From CAVSMC01 sp963798655 (lineage in GTDB: Bacteria > Pseudomonadota > Gammaproteobacteria > Burkholderiales > Casimicrobiaceae), in contig CAWCUH010000010.1 of the NCBI GenBank assembly GCA_963798655.1, forward strand, positions 110,382 to 174,381: 64,000 nt of DNA, written 5' to 3'. Below are positions 19,404-26,643 of this stretch, one piece after another. Below the pieces are notes generated by a model. That model did not search any database, was not told the DNA's origin, and saw only the letters and a program-made list of their open reading frames with translations. Position 1 is the stretch's first letter. Each line of letters starts with the position of its first letter. The position numbers were made by a program, and so were the translations under genes.

Positions 19404-20063
19404 TCAGTTTCGCGGCGGCGCGGCGGTCATCGCGGCGGCGGGCCGTGCGCTCGCCGCGCCGCCGACGATCGCGGAGGCGCGAGGGACGACGACGCCCATC
19501 GACACGACATACTTCAGCGCCTCCTCGATCGACATGTCGAGCTCGCGCGTGCGCGCCTTGGGCACGATGATGAAATAGCCGGACGTCGGGTTCGGCGTCG
19601 TCGGCACGTAGACGCTGACATGCTCGCCGGTGAGATGAGCCGCGACCGACGGCGCCGGCGTGCCGGTCAGGAATGCGATCGTCCATGCGCCGTCGTGCGG
19701 GAACTCGACCAGCAGCGCCTTGCGAAACGCATTGCCGGAGTCGGAGAGCAGCGTGTCGCTCACCTGCTTCACCGACGAATAGATCGACTTCACGAACGGA
19801 ATGCGACCGACGATGTTTTCCCACAGCTGGATCAGCCGCTGGCCGGCGAAGTTCGCAGCGACGACGCCGGTGATCACGACGATCGCCGCGGCGAGCAGCA
19901 CGCCGAGCCCGGGTATCGCGAAGCCGATCAGCTGCTCGGGACGCCACGCCTCGGGCACGAGCAGCAGCGTCTGGTCGAGCGACGTGACCAGGAGATGCAG
20001 CACCCAGATCGTGATGACGAGCGGGACCCAGACGATCAGGCCGGCGATCAGGTAACGCTTCAT
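19404..20063 (-). CDS. DUF502 family membrane protein
   Basis: A 219-residue inner-membrane protein of the DUF502 family, of unknown function. Two hydrophobic segments (LIAGLIVWVPLVITIWVLHLL and about residues 45-75) are followed by the conserved GRIPFVKSIYSSVKQV block and GYFIIVPKARTRELDMSIEEALKYVVSMG. ATG 20063 (MKRYLIAG) is the natural start. The gene lies between fmdB (34 nt) and aspS (103 nt), a common betaproteobacterial arrangement. Confidence 0.93.
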   Translation of the reverse strand: MKRYLIAGLIVWVPLVITIWVLHLLVTSLDQTLLLVPEAWRPEQLIGFAIPGLGVLLAAAIVVITGVVAANFAGQRLIQLWENIVGRIPFVKSIYSSVKQVSDTLLSDSGNAFRKALLVEFPHDGAWTIAFLTGTPAPSVAAHLTGEHVSVYVPTTPNPTSGYFIIVPKARTRELDMSIEEALKYVVSMGVVVPRASAIVGGAASARPAAAMTAAPPRN

Positions 20064-20097
20064 CGGCGGGTGTCGCAGGCCTGCTCGCGCAGCGGGA

Positions 20098-20523
20098 TCA
20101 ATGGCAACCGGACGACGGCGTTGCGGACGCTTCGCTCTTGCTTCCGGTCTTGCCGTCGCCGCCCTTCGCGTCGCCGGACTTCGCGTCGCCGGACTTCGCG
20201 TCGCCGGACTTCGCATCGCCGGACTTCGCATCGCCGGACTTCGCATCGCCGGACTTCGCATCGCCGGACTTCGCGTCGCCGGACTTCGCATCGCCGGACT
20301 TCGCGTCGCCGCCTTCGGCGGTCTTCGATGGCTTGCTTCCGCTCGACTTGAAGTCGGTCGCGTACCAGCCGCTGCCCTTCAGCTGAAAGCCGGCCGCGGA
20401 CACGAGCTTGACCAGCGCATCGCGCGAGCAGGCCGGGCATGTGCAGAGCGGGGCGTCGGAAAACTTCTGCAGCGCTTCGAGCTCGTGGCCGCACGACGAG
20501 CAACGGTATTCGTAGATCGGCAT
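20098..20523 (-). CDS. FmdB-type zinc ribbon protein with a GDAKS repeat tail
   Basis: The N-terminal 50 residues are a standard FmdB zinc ribbon (MPIYEYRCSSCGHELEALQK, then CTCPACS) whose four cysteines bind metal. Most FmdB proteins are about 70-110 residues; this one is 141 because a tail of ten near-identical 5-residue units, nine GDAKS and one GDAKG, follows residue 70. The protein ends in SSGCH. FmdB proteins are regulatory-type proteins of uncertain role. It is the first gene of the leftward aspS operon, preceded by a probable promoter. Confidence 0.9.
   Translation of the reverse strand: MPIYEYRCSSCGHELEALQKFSDAPLCTCPACSRDALVKLVSAAGFQLKGSGWYATDFKSSGSKPSKTAEGGDAKSGDAKSGDAKSGDAKSGDAKSGDAKSGDAKSGDAKSGDAKSGDAKGGDGKTGSKSEASATPSSGCH
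20161..20310 (-). repeat. Ten 15-bp tandem repeats inside fmdB
   Basis: Ten consecutive 15-bp units encode GDAKS (nine) or GDAKG (last). Units differ only at the third base of the alanine codon (GCG or GCA) and, in the last unit, at the final codon. In-frame expansion by 15 bp keeps the protein open, so copy number could vary between strains. Confidence 0.95.
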
Positions 20524-20573
20524 GGGGATCCTTGCGTTGGAATCCGATAAAAACGTTTGAAAACAAAAAGGAA

Positions 20574-20602
20574 ATTATACTTGAAATCGCTTGCGGCGGC
20601 GA
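20574..20602 (-). promoter_or_regulatory. Possible promoter of the fmdB-aspS operon
   Basis: A perfect TATAAT (minus strand, 20579-20574) lies 50 nt upstream of the fmdB start in a distinctly AT-rich patch. The -35 at 17 nt spacing is weak (TCGCCG). The assignment rests on the -10 box and location. Confidence 0.4.
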
Positions 20603-20705
20603 GCGTCCTGCGCATCGCGGCGCCGCTCGGCACGTCGGCGCGCCGCGAATCAAGCGCGGAAACTGCTTTATGCTTGCGGCACGGCGCGGGGGGACGAGAC
20701 GCGAA

Positions 20706-21125
20706 ATGGGCGCGTATTGGGTGTGGTGGGTGATTGCGGCGATCCTGATCGGCGCGGAGCTGCTGACGGGGACGTATTACCTGTTCGCGCTCGGCGTGTC
20801 GGCGGCGCTCGGCGGCGTCGTCGCGGTCGCGGGCGGCGGCGTCGAGTCGCAGTTCGTCGTCGGTGGCGTGCTTGGCGTGCTGTCGACGTACGCGGCGCAC
20901 CGGTGGCGCGTGCGCCATGCGCCGCCGCCGCAGCAGCCGCTCGATGTCGGGCAGACCGTGCAGGTGCGTCGGTGGCGCGACGACGGCACGCTGCGCGTCG
21001 CGTATCGCGGCACCGAGTGGGATGCCGAGCTTGCGTCGCCGGTCCTCGCACGCGATGCGCCGCTGTACATCGTGGCGATGCGCGGCTCGGTGCTGGTGCT
21101 GTCGGACCGGCGCCCGGCGTCGTGA
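20706..21125 (+). CDS. NfeD family membrane protein
   Basis: A 139-residue short NfeD protein. It has two or three membrane segments (WVWWVIAAILIGAELLTG, YLFALGVSAALGGVVAVAGG, VVGGVLGVLSTYAA) and a C-terminal OB-fold domain (LDVGQTVQVRRWRDDGTLRVAYRGTEWDAEL). NfeD proteins act with SPFH/stomatin partners in membrane quality control; the next gene is that partner, 25 nt away. ATG 20706 was chosen as it starts MGAYWVWW like homologues; ATG 20670 is also open. Confidence 0.9.
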   Translation: MGAYWVWWVIAAILIGAELLTGTYYLFALGVSAALGGVVAVAGGGVESQFVVGGVLGVLSTYAAHRWRVRHAPPPQQPLDVGQTVQVRRWRDDGTLRVAYRGTEWDAELASPVLARDAPLYIVAMRGSVLVLSDRRPAS

Positions 21126-21150
21126 ATCGGCCTGCAAAGGGAGAATCGCA

Positions 21151-22101
21151 ATGGTAGGAATCGGCTCGTCGCTGTTCACGATGCTGGTGTTCCTCGTAGC
21201 CGTCGTCATCGTGGCGCGCGCGGTGCGTGTCGTGCCGCAGCAGCACGCACTGGTGGTCGAGCGGCTGGGGCGCTTCAAGGAAGTGCTCGAGCCCGGGTTG
21301 AACTTCGTCGTGCCGTTCGTCGACCGCGTGGCCTACAAGCACGACCTGCGCGAGATCCCGCTCGACGTGCCGCCGCAGATCTGCATCACCAAGGACAACA
21401 CGCAGCTTCAGGTCGACGGCATTCTCTACTTCCAGGTGACCGATCCGCGGCGCGCGTCGTACGGCTCGAGCAACTTCGTGCTCGCGATCACGCAGCTCGC
21501 GCAGACGACGCTGCGCAGCGTCATCGGGCGCATGGAGCTCGACAAGACATTCGAGGAGCGCGAGCACATCAACGGCATGGTCGTCGCCGCGCTCGACGAG
21601 GCGGCCGCGAACTGGGGCGTCAAGGTGCTGCGCTACGAGATCAAGGACCTGACGCCGCCGAAGGAGATCCTGCACGCGATGCAGGCGCAGATCACCGCCG
21701 AGCGCGAGAAGCGTGCGGTGATCGCGACGTCGGAAGGCAAGCAGCAGGAGCAGATCAACCTCGCGAACGGCGCGCGCGCCGCCGCGATCGCGAAATCCGA
21801 AGGCGAGCGGCAGGCGGAGATCAACCAGGCGCAAGGCGAAGCGTCGGCGATCCTCGCGATCGCCGAAGCGAACGCCAAGGCGATCCGGCAGGTCGCCGAG
21901 GCGATCAACGAGCCGGGCGGCATCAACGCGGTGAATCTCAAGGTCGCCGAGCAATACGTGAACGCGTTCGCCGGTCTCGCGCGCACGACCAACACGCTGA
22001 TCGTGCCGGCCAATCTCGCCGATCTCGCCGGCCTCGTCACCGCGGCGACGACGGTGTTCAAGGCGGGCGAGCAGCGTCCCGCGCCGGCGCGCGGCCAGTA
22101 A
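21151..22101 (+). CDS. SPFH/stomatin family membrane protein (QmcA-like)
   Basis: The 316-residue protein has an N-terminal membrane helix (LFTMLVFLVAVVIVARAV), the SPFH core (VVPQQHALVVERLGRFKEVLEPGLNFVVPF, then TKDNTQLQVDGILYFQVTD) and a long Ala/Glu/Lys-rich coiled coil (about residues 175-255) leading to a short C-terminal region. Such proteins form oligomeric membrane cages linked to proteases or protein stability. It is paired with nfeD just upstream, the usual operon. GGGAGA lies ahead of the ATG. Confidence 0.93.
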   Translation: MVGIGSSLFTMLVFLVAVVIVARAVRVVPQQHALVVERLGRFKEVLEPGLNFVVPFVDRVAYKHDLREIPLDVPPQICITKDNTQLQVDGILYFQVTDPRRASYGSSNFVLAITQLAQTTLRSVIGRMELDKTFEEREHINGMVVAALDEAAANWGVKVLRYEIKDLTPPKEILHAMQAQITAEREKRAVIATSEGKQQEQINLANGARAAAIAKSEGERQAEINQAQGEASAILAIAEANAKAIRQVAEAINEPGGINAVNLKVAEQYVNAFAGLARTTNTLIVPANLADLAGLVTAATTVFKAGEQRPAPARGQ

Positions 22102-22141
22102 CCCACTCGTTTCGCGCCGATCGGCGTCACGGGAAGGCATC

Positions 22142-22915
22142 ATGCAAATCGAACGGAGCACGTTCATCGTCACCGGCGGTGCGTCGGGGCTCGGCGCGGC
22201 AACCGCGCGAATGATCGCGGGCCTCGGCGGACGCGTTGTGATCGCCGATCTCAAGGACGCCGAAGGCGAGGCGCTCGCGCGCGAGCTCGGCGCGTCGGCG
22301 CGCTTCGTGCACGCCGATGTCACCGACGAAGCGAGCGCGAAAGCGGTCGTCGCGGCGGCGCAGTCATTCGGTGCCGATGCACCGTTGCGCGGTGCCGTCA
22401 ACTGCGCCGGCATCGTCCACGGCGAAAAGATCGTCGGCAAGGAAGCTCCGCACGCGCTGGCGTCGTTCGCTCGCGTCGTCAACATCAATCTGATCGGCTC
22501 GTTCAACGTGTCGCGGCTCGCCGCCGACGTGATGTCGAAGGGCGAGCCGAACGCCGACGGCGAGCGCGGCGTCATCGTGTTCACCGCATCGGTCGCCGCC
22601 TTCGACGGCCAGATCGGGCAGGCTGCGTACAGCGCGTCGAAAGCCGCGGTCGCCGGCATGACGCTGCCGATCGCGCGCGAGCTCGCGCGCTACGGCATTC
22701 GCGCGATGTCGATCGCGCCGGGCCTCTTCGAGACGCCGATGGTGGGGCAGATTCCGCCCGAGATCGCCGAGTCGCTCGGCAAGATGGTGCCGTTCCCGCC
22801 GCGGCTCGGGCGGCCGGCGGAGTTCGCGTCGCTGGTGCGCCAGATCATCGAGAACCCGATGCTCAACGGCGAGGTGATCCGCCTCGACGGCGCGATCCGG
22901 ATGGCGCCGAAGTAG
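22142..22915 (+). CDS. Short-chain dehydrogenase, type II 3-hydroxyacyl-CoA dehydrogenase-like
   Basis: The 257-residue SDR has the NAD-binding TGGASGLG at residue 11, NCAG, and catalytic YSASK preceded by TASVAAFDG. The overall sequence, with GLFETPMVGQIPPE and PPRLGRPAEFASLVRQIIENPMLNGEVIRLDGAIRM, is that of HSD17B10-like enzymes that oxidise 3-hydroxyacyl-CoA or 2-methyl-3-hydroxybutyryl-CoA in fatty-acid or isoleucine breakdown. Exact substrate is inferred. It follows the SPFH gene by 40 nt and converges on dsbB with a 3-nt gap. Confidence 0.85.
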   Translation: MQIERSTFIVTGGASGLGAATARMIAGLGGRVVIADLKDAEGEALARELGASARFVHADVTDEASAKAVVAAAQSFGADAPLRGAVNCAGIVHGEKIVGKEAPHALASFARVVNINLIGSFNVSRLAADVMSKGEPNADGERGVIVFTASVAAFDGQIGQAAYSASKAAVAGMTLPIARELARYGIRAMSIAPGLFETPMVGQIPPEIAESLGKMVPFPPRLGRPAEFASLVRQIIENPMLNGEVIRLDGAIRMAPK

Positions 22916-22918
22916 CTT

Positions 22919-23575
22919 TCAGTCGCGCCGGACGAGCGCCACCGAAGCGACCATCATCGCGACGAAGAACACGAGCGTCCACGACGGGATCGCGAGCTGC
23001 AGGAACTTCCAGCCCTCCTCGGCGCATTCGCCGCTGCCACCGAGCACTTTCTGCACGACCTCGCCGAACGACAGCGTCTCCAGCATGTAGTCGAGTCCCA
23101 TGCCGCAGGCGGCGACGGTGCCTTTCGGCTGCGCCTGGATCCACACGTGGCGCATCGCGATCGCCGCGCCGAACGCGCCGATCAGGATCGTCAGCCCCGC
23201 GTAAAGCGCCGCCCCGCCACGGCCCGGATTGTGAATCGCCGCGACGAGGAACACGACGCCCATTGCGATCACCGCGATCCGCTGTACCGAGCACAGCGGG
23301 CACGGATCGAGGCCGAGGCCGTGCTGGAGGTACAGCGCCCACGCCATCAGCCCGGCGCACACAACGAAACCGAGGATGTACGCGACCCGTCGCCGCGACG
23401 GCAGGATCAGCAGCGCGAGCGACGTGACGCCGATCGCCATCACGAGGATCCGATAGCTCGTCTGCGCGAGCGACGGCGTGTCGCCGAACATCCTCAACAG
23501 CGCTTCCTGCGCGATCAGCGCGAGCGCGAGCACCAGCCCGAACCACGGCCACGACACCGCCGGCTCGCGTCTCAT
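22919..23575 (-). CDS. dsbB: Disulfide bond formation protein B (DsbB)
   Basis: DsbB reoxidises DsbA and passes electrons to quinone in the inner membrane. The first cysteine pair is in LDPCPLCSVQR (Cys92, Cys95), and the second pair is in the periplasmic loop AACG...GECAEEGW. At 218 residues it is longer than the usual 160-180 because about 60 residues with two extra hydrophobic segments precede the normal first helix. ATG 23575 overlaps the metY stop by an ATGA junction, which favours this long form. A shorter start at Met47 is possible. Confidence 0.88.
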   Translation of the reverse strand: MRREPAVSWPWFGLVLALALIAQEALLRMFGDTPSLAQTSYRILVMAIGVTSLALLILPSRRRVAYILGFVVCAGLMAWALYLQHGLGLDPCPLCSVQRIAVIAMGVVFLVAAIHNPGRGGAALYAGLTILIGAFGAAIAMRHVWIQAQPKGTVAACGMGLDYMLETLSFGEVVQKVLGGSGECAEEGWKFLQLAIPSWTLVFFVAMMVASVALVRRD

Positions 23576-24858
23576 GCGCGCACCTTCGCGAGCGCCTGGT
23601 CGAGGTCCCAAACGATGTCGTCGACCGACTCGAGGCCGATCGACAGCCGGATCATTTCGGGCGTGACGCCCGCCGCACGCTGCTCGTCCTCGCTCAGTTG
23701 CCGGTGCGTCGTCGACGCCGGATGGATGATCAGCGACTTCGCGTCGCCGACGTTCGCGAGATGTGAAAGCATTTGCACCGATTCGATGACGCGCACGCCC
23801 GCGTCAGCACCCCCGCGCACGCCGAATGCGAGGATGCCGCCGGCGCCGTCCGGCAGATAGCGATCGGCGAGCGCGTTGTAGCGATTGCCGGGAAGGCGCG
23901 GATAGTTGACCCATTCGACGCCCGGATGCCCGGCGAGGTGCGCGGCGACCGCGAGCGCCGACGCGCTGTGCCGCGGCATCCGCAGGTGCAGCGTCTCGAC
24001 ACCCTGCAGCAGCAGGAAAGCCGACATCGGCGACATCGTCGCGCCGAGCGTTCGCATCGTCTCCATCCGCGCCTTCATGGTGAAGCCGAAGTCGCCGAAC
24101 GTCTCGTAGAAGCGCACGCCGTGGTAGCCGCGCGACGGCTCGGTCATCTGCGTAAAGTTGCCGTTGTCCCAGGCGAACCGGCCCGACTCGACGATCGCGC
24201 CCCCCATCGTCGTGCCATGCCCGCCCAGATACTTGGTCACCGAATGGACGACGAGGTCGGCGCCGTGCTCGAACGGCCGGCAAAGCGCGGGCGATGCGAG
24301 CGTGTTGTCGATCACGAGCGGCACGCCGATGCCGTGCGCGACGTCGGCGAGCGCCGCGATGTCGCAGACGTTGAGCTGCGGATTGCCGATCGTCTCGGCG
24401 TAGAGCGCCTTCGTGCGCGGCTTCAGCGCGCGGCGGAACGCATCGGCATCGTCGGCGTCGACGAACGTCGCCTCGATGCCGAACTGCGCGAACGTCACCG
24501 CGAGCTGCGAATACGTGCCGCCGTACAGCGTCCTCGCCGCGACGATGTGGTCGCCGTTCTGCGCGAGCGTCAGCAGCGCGATGGTCTGCGCCGCCATGCC
24601 GGTTGCCGCGGCAAGACAGGCACGGCCGCCTTCGAGCGCGGCGACGCGTTCCTCAAGTGCGGCGACCGTCGGATTCGAGATCCGCGAATAGACGTTGCCG
24701 AACGTCTGCAGGTTGAAGAGGCTCGCGGCGTGATCCGCCGAGTCGAAGACGAACGACGTCGTCTGGTAGATCGGCTGCGCGCGCGCGCCGGTCGCTGCAT
24801 CGGGTATCTGCCCGGCGTGCAGGCAGAGCGTGTCGAAGCCGAAACGGTGGTCGCTCAT
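23572..24858 (-). CDS. metY: O-acetylhomoserine aminocarboxypropyltransferase (sulfhydrylase)
   Basis: This PLP enzyme of the Cys/Met metabolism family makes homocysteine from O-acetylhomoserine and sulfide. The protein is 428 residues, full length. The PLP lysine is in HSVTKYLGGHGTTMGG, and the substrate-binding motifs YSRISNPT and ETIGNPQLNVCDI are clear. ATG 24858 starts MSDHRFGFDTLCLHAGQ. The name metY (over metZ) fits the size and the LFNLQTFGNVYSRISNPT pattern. It is followed by dsbB with a 4-nt overlap and preceded by a CoA-binding protein gene on the same strand. Confidence 0.9.
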   Translation of the reverse strand: MSDHRFGFDTLCLHAGQIPDAATGARAQPIYQTTSFVFDSADHAASLFNLQTFGNVYSRISNPTVAALEERVAALEGGRACLAAATGMAAQTIALLTLAQNGDHIVAARTLYGGTYSQLAVTFAQFGIEATFVDADDADAFRRALKPRTKALYAETIGNPQLNVCDIAALADVAHGIGVPLVIDNTLASPALCRPFEHGADLVVHSVTKYLGGHGTTMGGAIVESGRFAWDNGNFTQMTEPSRGYHGVRFYETFGDFGFTMKARMETMRTLGATMSPMSAFLLLQGVETLHLRMPRHSASALAVAAHLAGHPGVEWVNYPRLPGNRYNALADRYLPDGAGGILAFGVRGGADAGVRVIESVQMLSHLANVGDAKSLIIHPASTTHRQLSEDEQRAAGVTPEMIRLSIGLESVDDIVWDLDQALAKVRA

Positions 24859-24894
24859 CGCAGGCGCGAATTTAGCGCATTTCGCGCCGAACGA

Positions 24895-25398
24895 TCATGC
24901 ACGTGCGCGTCGCGCCGAGATCACGCCCGTGTTGACGCCGGCCCAGTTCAGGCCGCCCATGATCCGCGCGTGCTCGATCTTCATGCAGCGATTCTCGACG
25001 ACGTCGACGCCCGCGTCGGTCGCGATGCGCGCCGCTTCGTCGTTCGTGATGCCGAGCTGCATCCACAGCACGCTCGCGCCCCTGGCGACGGCTTCGCGCG
25101 CGAGCGCCGGCATCTCGGCGGGCTTGCGAAAGCAGTCGACGACATCGACGCGCTCGGGAATCGCCCCGATCGCCGGATAGCATTTCTCGCCGAGGATCTC
25201 GGCGTAGTTCGGAGTCACCGGAACGATCCGGTATCCGTGCTCCTGCATGTACTTCGCCGCGAAATAGCTCGGCCGATGCCATTGCGCGGACAGGCCGACG
25301 ACCGCGATCGTGCGCGCACCCGACAGGATGCGGCGAAGGCCGGCGATATCGTCGACCCGCTCGCCGGCGCCACTATCGCGGCGATTCAGCGTTTCCAC
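24895..25398 (-). CDS. CoA-binding domain protein (YccU family)
   Basis: The roughly 150-residue Rossmann-like domain matches the YccU CoA-binding family: TIAVVGLSAQWHRPSYFAAKYMQEHGYRIVPVTP, VDVVDCFRKP, VLWMQLGITNDEA and VVENRCMKIEHAR. Function is unknown beyond nucleotide/CoA binding. No ATG lies near the conserved start. GTG 25398 is the best candidate, giving 167 residues and overlapping the crystallin-like gene by 13 nt. Confidence 0.85.
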   Translation of the reverse strand: METLNRRDSGAGERVDDIAGLRRILSGARTIAVVGLSAQWHRPSYFAAKYMQEHGYRIVPVTPNYAEILGEKCYPAIGAIPERVDVVDCFRKPAEMPALAREAVARGASVLWMQLGITNDEAARIATDAGVDVVENRCMKIEHARIMGGLNWAGVNTGVISARRARA

Positions 25399-26330
25399 GT
25401 CGGCCCGTGGCTGTACGGATACGCGGTCGAGATCCGGCGCCCCGACGAGATGCGTGCATCGACCTCGCGCGGCAGGTTCGGATAATCGCCGGGCCCGAAC
25501 GTCAGGCACTCGCCCTGGAACTGCGCGTCGCTGCAGAACAGCCAGTAGCCGCCTTCGACCCGAAGCGAGCGCGCGCGGTCGTTGAAGCCGGTCCGATCGA
25601 GGTTGGACACGACGTCGCCGTCGACGACGAACGAGCGGCCCGACAACCCGTGCCCTTCGTACAGGATCGCGCGCGCACCGGCGCCCCAACCCCCGATCGC
25701 CATCGCCTGCCCGCCATTCGCGATCGGCCGTGCCGAGCTGACGCGGCCGGCAACCGAGCCCAAGTTGTTCCATTGTCCCGGCCGCAGCACTTCGCAATCG
25801 CCCTGGAACTCCGCCTCGGCGCACAGCTGCCAGTTGCTGCCGTAGACGACCGCCGAGCGAGCGGTGTCGTTGAAGCCGATCGCCTCGAAATTCGCGTTGG
25901 ATTCGTCGAGCGTCATGCCGCGGCCACCGAGGTTCGGCTGACTGTACAGCACGATGTGCGAGGCGAATGCCTGGGGCGCCCGCCGGGATGCGCCTGGCGC
26001 CGGCGCACTCGCCCAGCCGACGTCGCGCAGCGACGACACGGTGTCGTTCATGCGCATCGTGCGCAGCGACGGGTATCGGCCGGTCGTGAGTGTGACGCAC
26101 TTGCCGCGAAAGTACGCATCGCTGCAAAGTTGCCAGGTGCCGCCGTTGACGACGACCGCCGACGCGCGATCGTTGAATCCGACGTTCGCCAGATCGGATA
26201 CCGACTCGGCGGTCGTGTATCGGCGGCCGCCGTAGGCGTCGCGCTCGTACAGCGTGATGTCGGCGGCGGCGAGCGTCGACAGCGCGGCGAGGACGCCGCC
26301 GAAGGCGAGCCGGCTGCAGGTACGTCGCAT
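25386..26330 (-). CDS. Secreted beta/gamma-crystallin-fold protein, three domains
   Basis: The 314-residue protein begins with a signal peptide (SRLAFGGVLAALSTLAAA). It then has three repeats of about 85-95 residues, each made of two Greek-key units: LYERDAYGGRRYT...WQLCSDAYFRGKC, LYSQPNLGGRGMT...WQLCAEAEFQGDC and LYEGHGLSGRSFV...WLFCSDAQFQGEC. These are beta/gamma-crystallin domains, often calcium-binding in bacteria, and each has a conserved cysteine pair for disulfides. AGGAGG sits just before ATG 26330. The role is unknown; periplasmic or extracellular. Confidence 0.88.
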   Translation of the reverse strand: MRRTCSRLAFGGVLAALSTLAAADITLYERDAYGGRRYTTAESVSDLANVGFNDRASAVVVNGGTWQLCSDAYFRGKCVTLTTGRYPSLRTMRMNDTVSSLRDVGWASAPAPGASRRAPQAFASHIVLYSQPNLGGRGMTLDESNANFEAIGFNDTARSAVVYGSNWQLCAEAEFQGDCEVLRPGQWNNLGSVAGRVSSARPIANGGQAMAIGGWGAGARAILYEGHGLSGRSFVVDGDVVSNLDRTGFNDRARSLRVEGGYWLFCSDAQFQGECLTFGPGDYPNLPREVDARISSGRRISTAYPYSHGPTWKR

Positions 26331-26643
26331 GCGTGCCTCCTGTTGCGTCCGGCTCGAAGATGCACCCGACCGGATTCGCAACGATTGTACCGGTCCGCGG
26401 CGATGGCGCCTGACCGAACCCGGCTTGCCGGCCGTGCGGCCCCCGGCAGCGGACGAAAAAACGCTTGTGGCACAATGATTTGTGGCACCATCGATGACCG
26501 GCTTGATCCTTGCTTAGGGCTACCGATTGATGCGAGGCGCTCTCCGGCGGCATCCGGCGGGCGTTTGCCCGCGCGCTCCGACAACGAAGGCCTCAAGGCC
26601 CAAGGCACCGCTGCCTCGCAGGTTGCGCTGACACGCCGTCGAC
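26331..26643. other. Divergent promoter region with 9-bp direct repeat
   Basis: The gap lies between the leftward crystallin-fold gene and the rightward PAS-GGDEF-EAL gene. No gene is seen. TTGTGGCAC occurs twice, at 26465-26473 and 26480-26488, a 15-bp spacing that could place a regulator on one helix face at about 1.5 turns. It may be an operator for either gene. Confidence 0.35.

Noticed and set aside
20161..20310. Regular short repeat that could suggest a CRISPR array
   Set aside because: The units are contiguous 15-bp coding repeats without spacers, inside the fmdB reading frame.
26461..26490. Possible sigma-54 promoter (TGGCAC followed by TTTG)
   Set aside because: The -12 GC dinucleotide is missing at the required spacing in both copies.
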